Assembly (NCBI GenBank): GCA_033977485.1
Contig: CM066988.1
Span: forward strand, 2,425,501 to 2,489,500
Direction of reading: 5' to 3'
Length of the DNA stretch: 64,000 bases
DNA from: Hydrangea macrophylla
Lineage: Eukaryota > Streptophyta > Magnoliopsida > Cornales > Hydrangeaceae
Position numbers and translations under genes: made by a program. Under the pieces are notes generated by a model. The model did no database searches, was not told the origin of the DNA, and saw only the letters and a list, made by a program, of their open reading frames with translations. Below are positions 23,319 through 34,969 of this stretch, piece after piece (the first letter of the stretch is position 1; each line of letters opens with the position of its first letter).

Positions 23319-24613
23319 TGTTAGCCTTAAGGTATATTAAGGCATATTTAATTATGTTTTGATGATGTCAAACATGCTATGATAATTACATGATTCATAT
23401 TGATTCATTCTTTGTTATTATCATAGTCATTTTTATGCTCATATATAATCTCATGTATTAATATTGTATCAATGTTTTAACATCTTTATGTGCATGAGAT
23501 TTAATTGATGTAGATCAAGATTACAATGAGCTCAACAAGGATCAAGCTTGAAGACTTGAAGATATTTCATCCTTGGTTGAAGTCTATGACCATCATTGTA
23601 AGGCATCTTGATCTCACACTCATAGGGGCTAAAACAAACTCTAAAAGTTAAAGTTTTGGAAATAAATTTTAAGTGGGTCATCTTTAAATCAATTCCCCAA
23701 ACAATTGGAAAATAATTAAATGTTGAATCTTATATGGTTGGAAAGGTATTTGAATCTAGTTTCCAAAACATCAAACGGATCGCAAATCTGATTTTTGTAG
23801 AGGGAGTTATGGCCATTTTAGTGGAGATGTGTCTGGCCGTCAAACAGGGAGGGGCAGTCGACTGAGGGCCCGATGCAGTCGACTGAAGTGAGCAGAATTT
23901 AAGAAGAACCCTCTGTAAATACATCTCAGTCGACTCCTTCAAGGACCAGTCGACTACTTCAAGGCCCAGTCGACTGAAGCGACCTGAAAGGCAATAACGG
24001 CTAGTTTTTAGAGGGGTTTTTAATTACCAAACTTGCCACCAACGGCTATAATCTTCCAAGGCCTATAAATACATGTTTTTCCAAGCTATCTGGGGTAGAG
24101 ATTTTGATTGGAAAACATAGTATTGATCACACATCTCTTTGATCTTTAAACATTTTCATTTGAGCCCTAGTTGTGTGAGTTTATCAATTTGCTCAAATCT
24201 TTCATTTGTATTTCTTGAGAGAGCAAAATTGTAGTAAGCTTTATTTGTATTATCCACTCTATATAGAGAGTTTCAATTTGTATTTAAATCAATTTGTAAA
24301 GAGTGAGGGTTAGTAACCCTTGATTGCAAAGAAGAGGTTTTCTTCTTTGGGAGAGATTGGAGGCTCTTGTAACGGTTTCTGTGAAGTAGATCGGAGTAAA
24401 GGAATCCTCAAGAGGTGTTCTTGAGGGGTGGACGTAGGCCGCGGTGTGCGATTGCCGGACCACTTGAAAAATTGGTTTGCAAGTATCTCTTCCCTTATCT
24501 CTTTACATAATTGCTTGTGATTGTGTTTAATTTGCTATTGAGTTTTTAAAAGGTTAAAATTCTGCTAAAACCTTATTCACCCCCCCTCTAAGGTTTCCAT
24601 ATTTGGGCCAACA
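23319..24613 (+). repeat. 5' LTR of the gag-only element
   Basis: 1295 bp. It carries CAGTCGACTG palindromes at about 23866-23973 and a probable TATA stretch GCCTATAAATAC (24061-24072). Compared with the 3' LTR it has one more palindrome unit, CTCCTTCAAGGACCAGTCGA. Confidence 0.9.
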
Positions 24614-24676
24614 ATTGGTATCAGAGCTTCGACTCTTCTATTTTCAAAAGTTTTTGAAAAATTTGAGTTAAGATCC

Positions 24677-26004
24677 ATGGAAACTACATTATTTGAAAAT
24701 GGATATTGTATTAGTACTCCTCTATCATTGAGTGATCATAAGTATGATCATTGGAAGAGGAGAATAGAAATTTATTTTCTTTCACTTGACTACAATCTTT
24801 GGAGTATTGTCAAAAATGGTTTTTCTCCTAAACCAAAGATTGAATGGAATGAAAGTGATCAAAATAACTTTCTATTGAATCGTAGAGCCATGAAAATTCT
24901 ATATGATGCTTTAGATAATGCCACATATAATAGAATTCGTTTATGCTCTAATGCTAATGAAATTTGGTTATCTCTTGAAACTATGCAAAATGGTACTAAC
25001 CAAATTTTTGAAGAAAACAATGTTGATGAAGTTGTAGAAGATATTGTTTGTCAAGATCATCAACAAAGAAAGAAAGAGTCAGAAGTGAGAGAAATTCGAG
25101 AAGATAATCTTTGTCTCGAAGATAGCTATGTGTGCCTATTTTCCAATAAGGAAGATGAGAAGAAAAAGGAAATCAAGGCCATTTGGGATGACTCGGATAG
25201 TGACTCATCCGATGACGACTCAAGCAATAATGAAGTAGTTCTAGCAATGAGGTAAATTCTAAACCAACCTCAATTATTCAATCTCATGATTATGATGAAC
25301 TTCAAAGTGCATTTGAAGAATTACACGAGGAGTTGGAAAATTTGGGAATCAATATATGACTCTTAAAAAGAATTTTTCCAAACTTTCAAATGAGTTAAAT
25401 ATTTTGAAATCCCAAAATGAATCTTTGAATATTGAAAATGAAAAACATGTTTTAAAAGCACAATCTTCAAATGAGATTGAAAAAGAAAATTTGGAGTTGA
25501 AAAAGAAATTGGATGATTTGAAACCTCAAAATGATATTTTGAGAAAAGAAAAACTTTGCTTCAACCAATCAACCTTCAAATGAATTTATTGAAAAGGAAA
25601 ATGTTGAATTGAGAAAGGAGGTGGATGATTTGACAAAAACTTTGGCCAAGTTTACCCAAGGTGAACAAAATTTGAATATGCTTTTGGAAAAACAAAAATG
25701 TGTTTTTGATAAGGCCGGTTTGGAATTTAATCCCACATATAAGGAAAAGAAGTACAAAAGCTTCTTTGTAAAGTCCACATCCTCTACTTCAAATTCTCAA
25801 ATTTCTCACAAGAAATTCTTTGTTAAGGAATCAATCTCAAATGAGGCCCTCCCCCATGTAACTTGTCATTATTGCATGAAAAAGGGGCATGTTAATTATA
25901 AATGTTTATTTCGAAAGAAAGTTAACATGGTTTGGGTTGTGAAGGGATCCTCTCCTACCTACTCGACAAATGTTACATCTAAGAGGCGCTTGGACAATGG
26001 TTAA
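24677..26004 (+). pseudogene. Copia-type Gag, frameshifted
   Basis: The N-terminal part (24677-25255, 192 codons) has a copia Gag look: HKYDHWKRRIEIYFLSLDYN, then NRRAMKILYDALDN. It appears to lose the middle of the Gag core after NEIWLSLE. A coiled-coil segment follows in another frame (25356-25583, repeated KLSNELNILKSQNESLNIEN-like heptads). A third frame (25609-26004) has CVFDKAGLEFNP and a CCHC knuckle CHYCMKKGHVNYKC. These features resemble Gag of the SIRE/Maximus lineage. At least two frameshifts make it non-functional as read. Confidence 0.8.
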
Positions 26005-26956
26005 ATCTCTCATCTTAAGCCTAGTAGGAGTAGGCTAGATTAACTTGTTTTGATATTTCTCTTGATTTTTTATGCATAATCTTTTTTCATCCACTTATGA
26101 TTTGGATATGTCTTTACATAAATCATCATGCTCTTGATATTGCTTATTTAAAAAATGATGATATGCTTTTGTTTTATTAGACAAAGTTTTAATAATGGTT
26201 AGACCAAATGATGTTTTGTGAATCATTCAAATTTTGTTGTTGAACTGTCATTTTTATGGACTGCTGAACAAAGTAGTCGACTGGTACCCCGACATAGTCG
26301 ACTGATTCAGGTGTGAGGCTTTGAACTTTTTGTTTCTGTATTGTTAAGTCGACTGAGGAGTCGACTGATCGAATGCATAGTCGACTGATGCTTTTTTGTT
26401 TTCGTCGACTGAGGCTTATTTAAATTTTATTTCAAAAATCTCTCTGGTTCAGTTGACTGACAAGTCGACTATTTTTGATAATTTTTAACTCTCTGCCTAG
26501 GGACGTCGACTAAAGAAGTTCTCCAGTCGACTGATTCGAATGAATTTTTGTTTATCTTATATTTTGAGTTCTCCAACTTTATTATTGGTATCTTTTGGGA
26601 GAATATGCTCTCTATTCATATCTTTTGGTATCCTTTATCATTGCACATGCTTAGGGGGAGCACTTTCATGTATTCATTTTCTCACATATGATTATATTTG
26701 TTTATTTTTGGTATCTTTTTGGCCTTTTGATTTGTATGCGTATTGTGAGGGGAGCTTTGTGTTTTATCCCCAACTCGTTTTGATAATACTAAAGGGGGAG
26801 AAATATGATAAGTATTGGGGAGAAGTATTTGGGTAGTTATCATTCATGTTCCTTAACATATGATATCCATTATGAATGATAATATGAAAATGACCAAATG
26901 TGCTTATATTGGCATATCCTTCATTGGATGTTTGCCATCTTCAAAAAGGGGGAGAT
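26005..26956 (+). other. Interior of the gag-only element lacking pol
   Basis: About 950 bp where pol would lie hold no domain. Instead there are about ten GTCGACTG-type palindromes (26275-26535), TGTT-rich sequence and three GGGGGAG-like purine tracts (26650, 26793, 26947), the last of which is the presumed polypurine tract. Confidence 0.7.
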
Positions 26957-28231
26957 TGTTAGCCTTAAGGTATATTAAGGCATATTTAATTATGTTTTGA
27001 TGATGTCAAATATGCTATGATAATTACATGATTCATATTGATTAATTCTTTGTTATTATCATAGTCATTTTTATGCTCATATATAATCTCATGCATTAAT
27101 ATTGTATCAATGTTTTAACATCTTTGTGTGCATGAGATTTAATTGATGTAGATCAAGATTACAAGGAGCTCAACAAGGATCAAGCTTGAAGACTTGAAGA
27201 TATTTCATCCTTGGTTGAAGTCTAGGACCATCATTGTAAGGGATCTTTAAATCAATGTTAAAGTTAAAGTTTAAAAGTTAAAGTTTTGGAAATAAATTTT
27301 AAGTGGGTCATCTTTAAATCAATGTCCCAACCAATTGGAAAATAATTAAATGTTGAATCTTATATGGTTGGAAAGGTATTTGAATCTAGTTTCCAAAACA
27401 CCAAACGAATCGTAAATCTGATTTTGTAGAGGGAGTTATGGCCATTTTAGTGGAGATGTGTCTGGCTGTCAAACAGGGAGGGGCAGTCGACTGAGGGCCC
27501 AATGCAGTCGACTGAAGTGAGCAGAATTCAAGCAAAACCGTCTGTAAACACATCTCAGTCGACTACTTCAAGGCCCAGTCGACTGAAGCGACCTGAAAGG
27601 CAATAACGGCTAGTTTTTAGAGGGGTTTTTAATTACCAAACTTGCCACCAACGGCTATAATCTTCCAAGGCCTATAAATACATGTTTTCCCAAGCTATTT
27701 GGGGTAGAGATTTTGATTGGAAAACATAGTATTGATCACACATTTCTTTGATCTTTAAACATTTTCATTTGAGCCCTAGTTGTGTGAGTTTATCAATTTG
27801 CTCAAATCTTTCATTTGTATTTCTTGAGAGAGCAAAATTGTTGTGAGCTTTATTTGTATTATCCACTCTATATAGAGAGTTTCAATTTGTATTCAAATCA
27901 ATTTGCAAAGAGTGAGGGTTAGTAACCCTTGATTGCAAAGAAGATGTTTTCTTCTTTGGGAGAGATTGGAGGCTCTTGTAACGGTTTGGTCTACACCCGT
28001 GAAGTAAATCGGAGTAAAGAAATCCTCAAAAGGTGTTCTTGAGGGGTGGACGTAGGTCGCGGTGTGCGATTGCCGAACCACTTTAAAAATTGGTTTGCAA
28101 GTATCTCTTCCCTTATCTCTTTACATAATTGCTTGTGATTGTGTTTAATTTGCTATTGAGTTTTTAAAAGGTTAAAATTCCGCTAAAACCTTATTCACCC
28201 CCCCTCTAAGGTTTCCATATTTAGGCCAACA
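26957..28231 (+). repeat. 3' LTR of the gag-only element
   Basis: 1275 bp, TGTTAGCC to GGCCAACA, preceded by a polypurine tract and followed by the AGTAT duplication. Confidence 0.9.
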
Positions 28232-29579
28232 AGTATGATTAAGAATAATGGATTAACGTGATGACGTTAGATACTATGCGATTCATGTATGAGTTCGGTA
28301 TCTGTTCATTTTTATCAGAGTAGTCAAGCCACAAAGGGGCTATCATGTAATCATTAGCAGTACAAGCATTAAGTAGGTTTGATAAGTTCTGGGAAGAGAA
28401 AGAGGACGCATACTGCTTGATCATAAGTACACGGTGGACAGATGTATGTGTCCATGACATGTAGTGAACCTTGGTCATAAGTACGCAGTAGACAGACATA
28501 TGTGTCTATGACTTACGGTGATATAATATCTATAACATGCGGTGAACCTTGGTCATAAGAACGCGGTAGACAAATGTATGTGTCTATGACTTGCGGTGAA
28601 CCTTGATCATAAGTACGCGGTAGATCTGACGATAGGTCATGGCAATAAAACTGATGTGTCGATGCTTGAAGCGTTAAATCCCTCACATGCGGTGGATTGT
28701 GCATATGTTCTTACAAGTAGGGGATGGACTGACTTATTATCTATAACTTGCAGTGATATTGGTTGATCATAAGTACGCGGTAGGCAGACGAATGTATCTA
28801 TGACATGCGATGAACCTCAATCACTGGTGGATGTCGTAGATGATCTCTACGACTTACGGTGTTATGCGGTAGAAGGTATTTATGACTTGAGGTGACGCGG
28901 TAGACAGAGCAGTGGTATATCCAGGAGTTTTACAATCAAGTCTATTTCCAGGTCAGTATGTGCTGAGTTTGTTATTAACAAGACGATAAGGGTTGAGTAA
29001 TGACTTTTGGGATAATAAAGAGAAAGATACTATAGTAACACTGTATCTTAGACACTTCAATAACTTGTTATACGTTACATCATTGATACCTTGTGAGTTT
29101 TTAGTCACTCAGCTCTCAATATGCTGACGACTGTTATTGCCTAGACATTCTCCATCCAGATTACCCTGTCCCTTTTTATGTAGATAATGGAACTTACGGC
29201 GATGGCTACTACCTAGAAGGGGATTATGCAGAGGGTGGCCCCACTCATGATGATTATGCTGGGGAAGATTTCTACGCTGATGACTACCCTTACACCAGCT
29301 AGAGATGAAGAAGTCATATCTAGTTCATATTTTTGTTATTGTTGTTAAACTTTGTAACATGTGTTGTCTCCAGACCTGTTAGGTTCCCGAGGACCACTCT
29401 GATGTTTGTAATAGAATCGATACAAATGTTATTATATTCAGTTTGATTATTTTTTATTTCCTGTTTATTAGCTGGACTAGTACTGTGTGGTGTGGATAAT
29501 TAGATATTCACCCGTCATTCTCTATGGACCCAAAAAGGTAATTTATTTTTCTCTATTTTTGTTGCTCCGGGGCATGACA

Positions 29580-30075
29580 TCGTGTTTGGCAAAACTGACT
29601 TTATTTAAAGTCGTTTATAGTAAGCATGACTACATAGAGTCGATTTTACTAAAACCGACTCTCGAATTAATTTTCCAACAAAAAAGTACTTTTTTCAGAA
29701 AAATTATTTTCGATGAAATTCAACATTAAACACGATTTTAGTAAAACCTATTTTAAATATAAACTCGGTTTTCGAAAAAACGACCTATAGAGTCGGTTGT
29801 GGTAAAAACGATTTACCCTGCAACTGTCTCTAAGTTTCAAGACACTCTTGTTTAATAATAAAGTTATTAAAATGCTATTTTCATGGAAACATGTTAGGGG
29901 TCGCGAGGAGGGTGGGTAACCCTGGAACTGTCTTTAAGTTTCAAACACTCTTGTTTAATAGTTAAGTTATTAAAATACTATTTTCGTGGAAACAAGTCGC
30001 AAGGGGGGGGGGGTTTAGTGAAAAAAAATGCAATAAAATTTGGGGCATGTTAGTGGCATACCTATGTGGGGGTTG
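29580..30075. mobile_element. Right half of the fold-back-like element
   Basis: Inverted counterpart of the left half at 10735-12231. It has AGTCGATTTTACTAAAACCGACT repeats, then GCAACTGTCTCTAAGTTTC and CTCTTGTTTAATAATAAAGT, repeated twice in tandem (29818-29893 and 29926-29995), then G10 (30005-30014) and a terminal AATGCAATAAAATTTGGGGC. It starts with the TCGTG duplication of the chromovirus. Confidence 0.6.
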
Positions 30076-30882
30076 GGGGCAACACTCATAAGGCAAACAA
30101 ATTCGAGACTTCTATACATATTTTTTGGTATTATGCTCTGTATGTCACATTTTTTTGGTTCAATAATAAGGGTTTATTGCTTATAGTGATTTGTATAGCT
30201 TGATTGATGGTAAACAATTTAGATTTAATTAAACTTACAAAATTACATATACATAGAAATGCCTATTTAAAAATAACATATAAATATGAAAAGTTTTTCA
30301 AAATTTTGTAGGAACGAATGGTTTAATTCTAAAATTACTTATGGGTATAAATGTAACACCCGTTATTCGTTGTACTTTTGTATCCCTGTATTCATAAATG
30401 AGATTCAGAATACTTGTGTTTACTTTTCCTATAATAGCTTTTTCAATCAATTGAACTGTTTCAAGCGATTAAACTTACTTCAATCGATCGAACTTAAGTT
30501 TCTTCAATCGATCGAACCCACTTTGATCGCTTGAAAAGCTGCCGAGTTGAATCCATACGTGGACTCACTTTCAATCGATTGACCCCACTTCGATCGATCG
30601 AACATGACTGAACTTGGTTGCAAAGTTTATTTTGTGTGGCTGAGCTTTTGCCCTCTCCTATATATATGACTCTTATACACACACACACACACACACGTTT
30701 TTGGGGACTGAGAGAATTAGAGAGATATATATCCACCATATACATACCTATATATATACACACACTCACACACTCGTATATGCATATATATACACACAAA
30801 CATATACAGACACTCTCAAAGGAGAAGAAAAAGAAGAAGATAAAGGATAGCGTGAGAGACTGAAAGAGAAGAGGAGAAGAGA

Positions 30883-30883
<1 letters not shown>

Positions 30884-30934
<51 letters not shown>
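30884..30934. repeat. (GA)25 microsatellite in the solo LTR
   Basis: Pure GA run downstream of the LTR TATA box, so it lies in the presumed transcribed R/U5 part. Equivalent GA runs occur in other LTRs of this window (for example 48422-48454). Confidence 0.9.
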
Positions 30935-30936
<2 letters not shown>

Positions 30937-31660
30937 ACCCCGTGGAATTCGTGGCCACTCCGAGCTTGCCGGCATCACTGACGTTAATGGTGAGTGTCTA
31001 TACTCACTTAATAGCGTAGATATAATTGTATATATGTGTTTCGGCAAGAAAGAACGGACCCCACACGTGCATACAAAGTCCATTTCAATTGAAGAATAAA
31101 ATCACTTCTCAATCGATCGAACTAGTTTCGATCGATTGAACATAGACAACTTTCAATCGATCAAACTTTAATTTTTTCAATCGATCGAAATGACTTCAAC
31201 TGATCGAACTTTATTTACCTCAATCGTTGGAATGACTTCAATCGATTGAATATGTCAGATTGGGAAATGCTTAGTCTGTTTATAACTGGTGGACTGTTAA
31301 GCTGTTTATTATCATGCATTGATGTTGGGATGCAATATTGGAATAATGCACACATTGAATAATGGAACCATTGTATAAAGATGTTATAATGTTGTTAATC
31401 GAATTGAGAAGCCGACGTGCATAGTAGTGAGTCTATCGACCATAGAGGTCGATACTATTTATGATGGTACGTGTGAATGCAATCGCAGGGATCCTACGAT
31501 GTTGGGTACGGGATTCAAATGAGTTGTGATGATTATAAGTGTGGGAAAGCTAGGACTGCATTTCAGGCTTATGTATAAAAGAGTTGGACGGTGTGTCAGA
31601 ATTAGGGAGGTTATGTGATATGGGACTTAGTGTTAAGGTTAATACAGTGGGGCGGGATGG

Positions 31661-31890
31661 TAGTATGTATTGGGGCGTGTTGCCAGTATGTGTTAGGGCG
31701 TGTTGACCAGTATTTGTTAGGGCGTGTCGGCCAGGGCGGGCTGGCCAGAGACATCAAGGCATGCTAGCCATAATGTAATGTAAGGGACATGTTGGCCGAA
31801 ATGAATCGGGCGTGTTGGCCGTAATGTATTGGGCGTATTGGCTGGGCGTGTTGGCCAGGACATATAAGGTGCATATTGGCTAGAGTACAT
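31661..31890. repeat. GGGCGTGTTGGCCA minisatellite in the solo LTR
   Basis: About ten degenerate units built on GGGCGTGTTGGCCAGTATGT or shorter versions of it. It occupies the same relative place as the unrelated 55-78-bp array in the chromovirus LTR. Confidence 0.75.
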
Positions 31891-32712
31891 CGAGGCGGTA
31901 TACCCAGGGAGTTGGGACTTCGTATTAAATTAAGAGATTATGTGGTATGGGATTACGTGTCTAGTTTACGTGTAAAAGAATTGGGACTTCGTGTCAGGTT
32001 GGATAAGTTAAGAAGTATTGGGCTACGTGCTAGGGTAGAAAGCGATTATTCGATAAATGAGGTAAGAGATGTGGAATGGTAAAGCTACATGCGGAATGTG
32101 GACCCAAGAGTCCATATTATGATTGGGATAATGTTAGTGATGGTTTATAGTGGATTGGTACATACATGTATGCGAACGATGAGATGATACTTTAACGACG
32201 TTGTTTTATGTATACTGCATATTTATAGATACTCTGTTAGTATTTGCATTCACTCAGCTTTCGTAGCTAACAGTGTTTTATGTCGCTGGATATTCTACGT
32301 CCAGCTGGCCAAGGTTATGAGTATACAGGAGATGATTACATGGCAAGAGGCTATGAGGAGGGAGCCTACTACGATGGAGGCTATGCTGGAGATGACTACT
32401 ATGCGAGCTGAAGACCTGGAGCTTCGCTGTAGTTTATGCTTACGTGTTACAGACTTCTATAATAGTTAAAGTTGAAATCGGCGTATGTTATCGTAACCCT
32501 TTAGTTTTGTTTCCATTGCTACGTATGAGTTATAATAGCTAGTATTAAACTTTATATATATTGAACTTAGATATCGCAATGCGTCGTTTGATTATTACTT
32601 TGATGATTAGACTTGGTGCATGGACAATATGGTGACTTTCAACTGTCATGGCCTACGAGTCCGAAAAGGAATTTATTTTCTCTATTTTACTACTGCGGGG
32701 CGTGACAATAAA

Positions 32713-33460
32713 ATTGTCCAAAAATTTTGCAGGGGCATTCGCCTCCAAGTAGGTCACCCCTCTTGGAGAAAAATTTGTTAAAAAATTTCAAGAGAACAAA
32801 TTTTTATAAAATTTCAAGAGGTCCACTGTGCTTGAATGTGAATTCATTGCCACATTATTTGCCTCTATGGGATCCAAATTAATATTAAAGGTTCATAGCT
32901 TTACTCTTAATACTTTTTTTCTAGTGAAAAATTCCCAAAAAGGACTATAATATAGTAACTCTTTGTCTCTCACTTATTGTAGGCATCAATTATTGATCTT
33001 CAAATGATTTTCAACTTCTACCTTATTTATTTTGAAGCTCAGTTATTGAAACTAGAACAAACCCTTTTCATTTTTATTCAGTAACCTTTCAACTTCTCCC
33101 TTACCCAATTTAAACATTACAGAGCTTCCATAATCAAACCCAAACATAATCAATTGGTTTTGACAATGGTGTGTGTGATTTCATGTTCACTTCAATCAAG
33201 TGATGGTTGCTGATAATTCGATCCACGAGGGTTTTGAACATTTTAGCATCTTCACGTTAATTCTCCTTCAATTAGCTTTCTTCACCTTTGCATCTGAATA
33301 GCAAAAATTCATCACCATTGAATCTAAATCTAGAATCGTCGAAGCATATTTGCTTTTGATGGGTGAGAAATATCCTTGGGCAAATTATTCACCTTTAATT
33401 TCACTCTTCAAGATCTGGGTTTCTAGTTTTAGCGATTCATTGCCCTCTTCTCTATAATTA

Positions 33461-33513
<53 letters not shown>

Positions 33514-34250
33514 TCTCTCTCTCTCTCTCATCCAATCAACCTTTGTTTCCCCAACTTTTAAAATTTGGGGAAATATTAGGTTTATAAAATTTCTCTATTT
33601 CTCAAGCATTTGAAACAAAATTATGGAGATTTTCAGTTCAAATGTTGATGAAATTGCTTGGATTTGAAAGGAATTGAAAGTTTGAGACAGAGAATCAGAG
33701 AGTACCGGATTGTGTGTTTTATTTGTTTACAGAATTTCGAAATTTAGGAAAATTTGAAATTTGCTAGTGGTTGATTTGTAGAGTTAGAAAGAGAAATCGA
33801 ATTGGAGTTATGACACAGTAGATCGTCCTCCAGCAAGTCCTCGTCGTTGTGTGAAGGCGGTAGTGTGTTCGGGGAGGTTGTCGGCTAGACCACGACAGAG
33901 AGCGCGGTCGTCTGCTGCTACTGCTGCTCATGGTCACTCACATATATGTATATATATATAGATAGATATACACATAAATGTATGCCTGTAGATTTATAGG
34001 TAGAGAGGTCAAGGAAGATGATAGTTTCTTTAATGTCAAAACAACGCAACTTTATGAAGGGTATTATTGACATTTTACTTCTTCAGTTAGGCTCGTTTAG
34101 GAATAAACACTGGCAGGAGAGGTCTGTGTAATTTTGTAATATACGAGGGAGGTCCGTGTAATTTACCCAAAAATATGTCTTCCCACAAATTAGTCGGGAA
34201 TATTTGCTAAATGCATATAACCCAAGTAAATAAATATATATATATATATA
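32713..34250. other. Intergenic DNA with CT microsatellite
   Basis: No gene recognised. There is a long CT tract with one interruption (about 33465-33530), then moderately AT-rich sequence, a GC-richer stretch (33825-33935) without a domain, and a small fragment (34080-34185) of the GGAGAGGTCTGTGTAATTT kind common in plant MITEs. Confidence 0.45.
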
Positions 34251-34432
34251 GTCAGGCTCTAAAGAGAGCGCCCTCTCTTTATTATAGAGAAGGCCTCTTT
34301 TTCGACCGTGTAAAAAGTGATAATTTCTCACATCTTAAATTTTCTCTCTTTTTTGAGTAATTCTCACTTTTTACACAGCCAAAAAATAGGCTCTCTCTTT
34401 GTTAAAGAGAGGGCGCCCTCTTTAAAGAATTT
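34251..34432. mobile_element. MITE with GTCAGGCTCTA end
   Basis: The inverted arms are GCTCTAAAGAGAGCGCCCTC then TCTTTA at the left, and the complement of AAAGAGAGGGCGCCCTCTTTAAAG at the right. Inner arms TTTTTCGACCGTGTAAAAAGTG and CACTTTTTACACAGCC also pair. TA tracts flank it. The left terminus GTCAGGCTCTA is the same as at 6161-6335. Confidence 0.7.
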
Positions 34433-34528
34433 TCGTATATCTATATATCTATATATATATATAATAAAAATAAAAATCAATAAAATTGAAAAAAGACTAC
34501 CATTTAGATGTTTTGGGAATTCTTATAA

Positions 34529-34965
34529 GAGCATCCGTAGTGCTGTATGAAAAACTTAGCTAAACTTAAGCTAAGTTCTTGTATAGGTTTGGTGTACATA
34601 GTAGTGGTGTAAAATGGGGGACGGTACTCACAAAGCTGTGAGAATGGTAGACGGCACAGTGTGTGCCGTGAGGATGGTGGTCGGCACACACTGTGCCGTG
34701 AAATTTTGTATATAAAGAGGTAGAAGGCAAAGTGTGTGCCGTGAGATGGTGGCCGGCATACACTGTGCCGTGAGGTTTTGTCATAAAATGGTAGACGGCA
34801 CACATTGTGCCGTTTAGTGGAACTTAGGCGTACCACAAAGTTAGGTTTCCTTAAGTTTAATTAATGTATACATTAAGTTTATCTACACCACTGTGGAACA
34901 AAATGTAGCGAAAACCTTAAGTTTAGTTAAGTTCTGCTGCCTCAACTACATCACTGTGGAAGCTC
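34529..34965. mobile_element. PIF/Harbinger-like MITE with internal palindromic array
   Basis: 437 bp with ends GAGCATCCGTAGTG and the complement of CACTGTGGAAGCTC, flanked by the 3-bp duplication TAA (34526-34528 and 34966-34968), as in PIF/Harbinger elements. The centre (34618-34822) has about five units in which CGGCACA faces TGTGCCG, for example GACGGCACAGTGTGTGCCGT. The arms beyond the array share TTAAGTTTAGTTAAGTTC-like sequence. Confidence 0.75.
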
Positions 34966-34969
34966 TAAC

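Larger units (their letters stand above)
23319..28231 (+). mobile_element. Non-autonomous Ty1/copia-type element with gag only (TR-GAG)
   Basis: 4913 bp, bounded by TGTTAGCC and GGCCAACA, flanked by AGTAT (23314-23318 and 28232-28236). LTRs are 23319-24613 and 26957-28231. The primer binding site TGGTATCAGAGC starts at 24616; the polypurine tract AAAAAGGGGGAGAT is at 26943-26956. The only coding remains are a copia-like Gag (24677-26004). No protease, integrase or RT is present in the 2.3-kb interior. This fits the gag-only terminal-repeat (TR-GAG) class, which depends on other elements for mobility. LTRs differ by scattered substitutions and a few indels, so the insertion is not very recent. 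Confidence 0.9.
12232..29579 (+). mobile_element. Decayed Ty3/gypsy chromovirus with nested insertions
   Basis: Both ends are TG...CA (TGTAATATC ... GGCATGACA) and are flanked by the 5-bp target duplication TCGTG (12227-12231 and 29580-29584). LTRs are 12232-14586 and 22340-29579, the latter enlarged by a nested element at 23319-28236. The order between the LTRs is an upstream acidic frame, gag, protease, RT, RNase H, integrase and chromodomain, which is Ty3/gypsy order; the chromodomain places it with chromoviruses, most like the Tekay/Del group. A 1607-bp solo LTR sits inside RT. Net length without nested insertions is about 10.8 kb. Coding regions are full of stops and frameshifts, so it is dead. 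Confidence 0.93.
22340..29579 (+). repeat. 3' LTR of the decayed chromovirus, split by a nested element
   Basis: It begins TGTAATATCC after GGGATGGATGA and ends GGGGCATGACA. The LTR parts are 22340-23318 and 28237-29579, about 2320 bp in total against 2355 for the 5' LTR. They share the palindromes, TATA region (CTCTATATATACC, near 22669) and minisatellite with the 5' LTR. Confidence 0.9.
30352..32707 (+). mobile_element. Solo LTR related to the chromovirus LTR
   Basis: 2356 bp from TGTAACACCC to GGGGCGTGACA, flanked by ATAAA (30347-30351 and 32708-32712), with no interior. Its plan mirrors the chromovirus LTR: TCGATCGAAC-type palindromes (30440-30605), TATA region CTCCTATATATATGAC (30655-30670), CA and GA microsatellites, an ACTCACTTAATAG segment, a second palindrome cluster (31110-31250), a minisatellite (31661-31890) and a shared end (TTTATTTTCTCTATTTTACT). 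It is a different member of the same family or subfamily. Confidence 0.92.
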
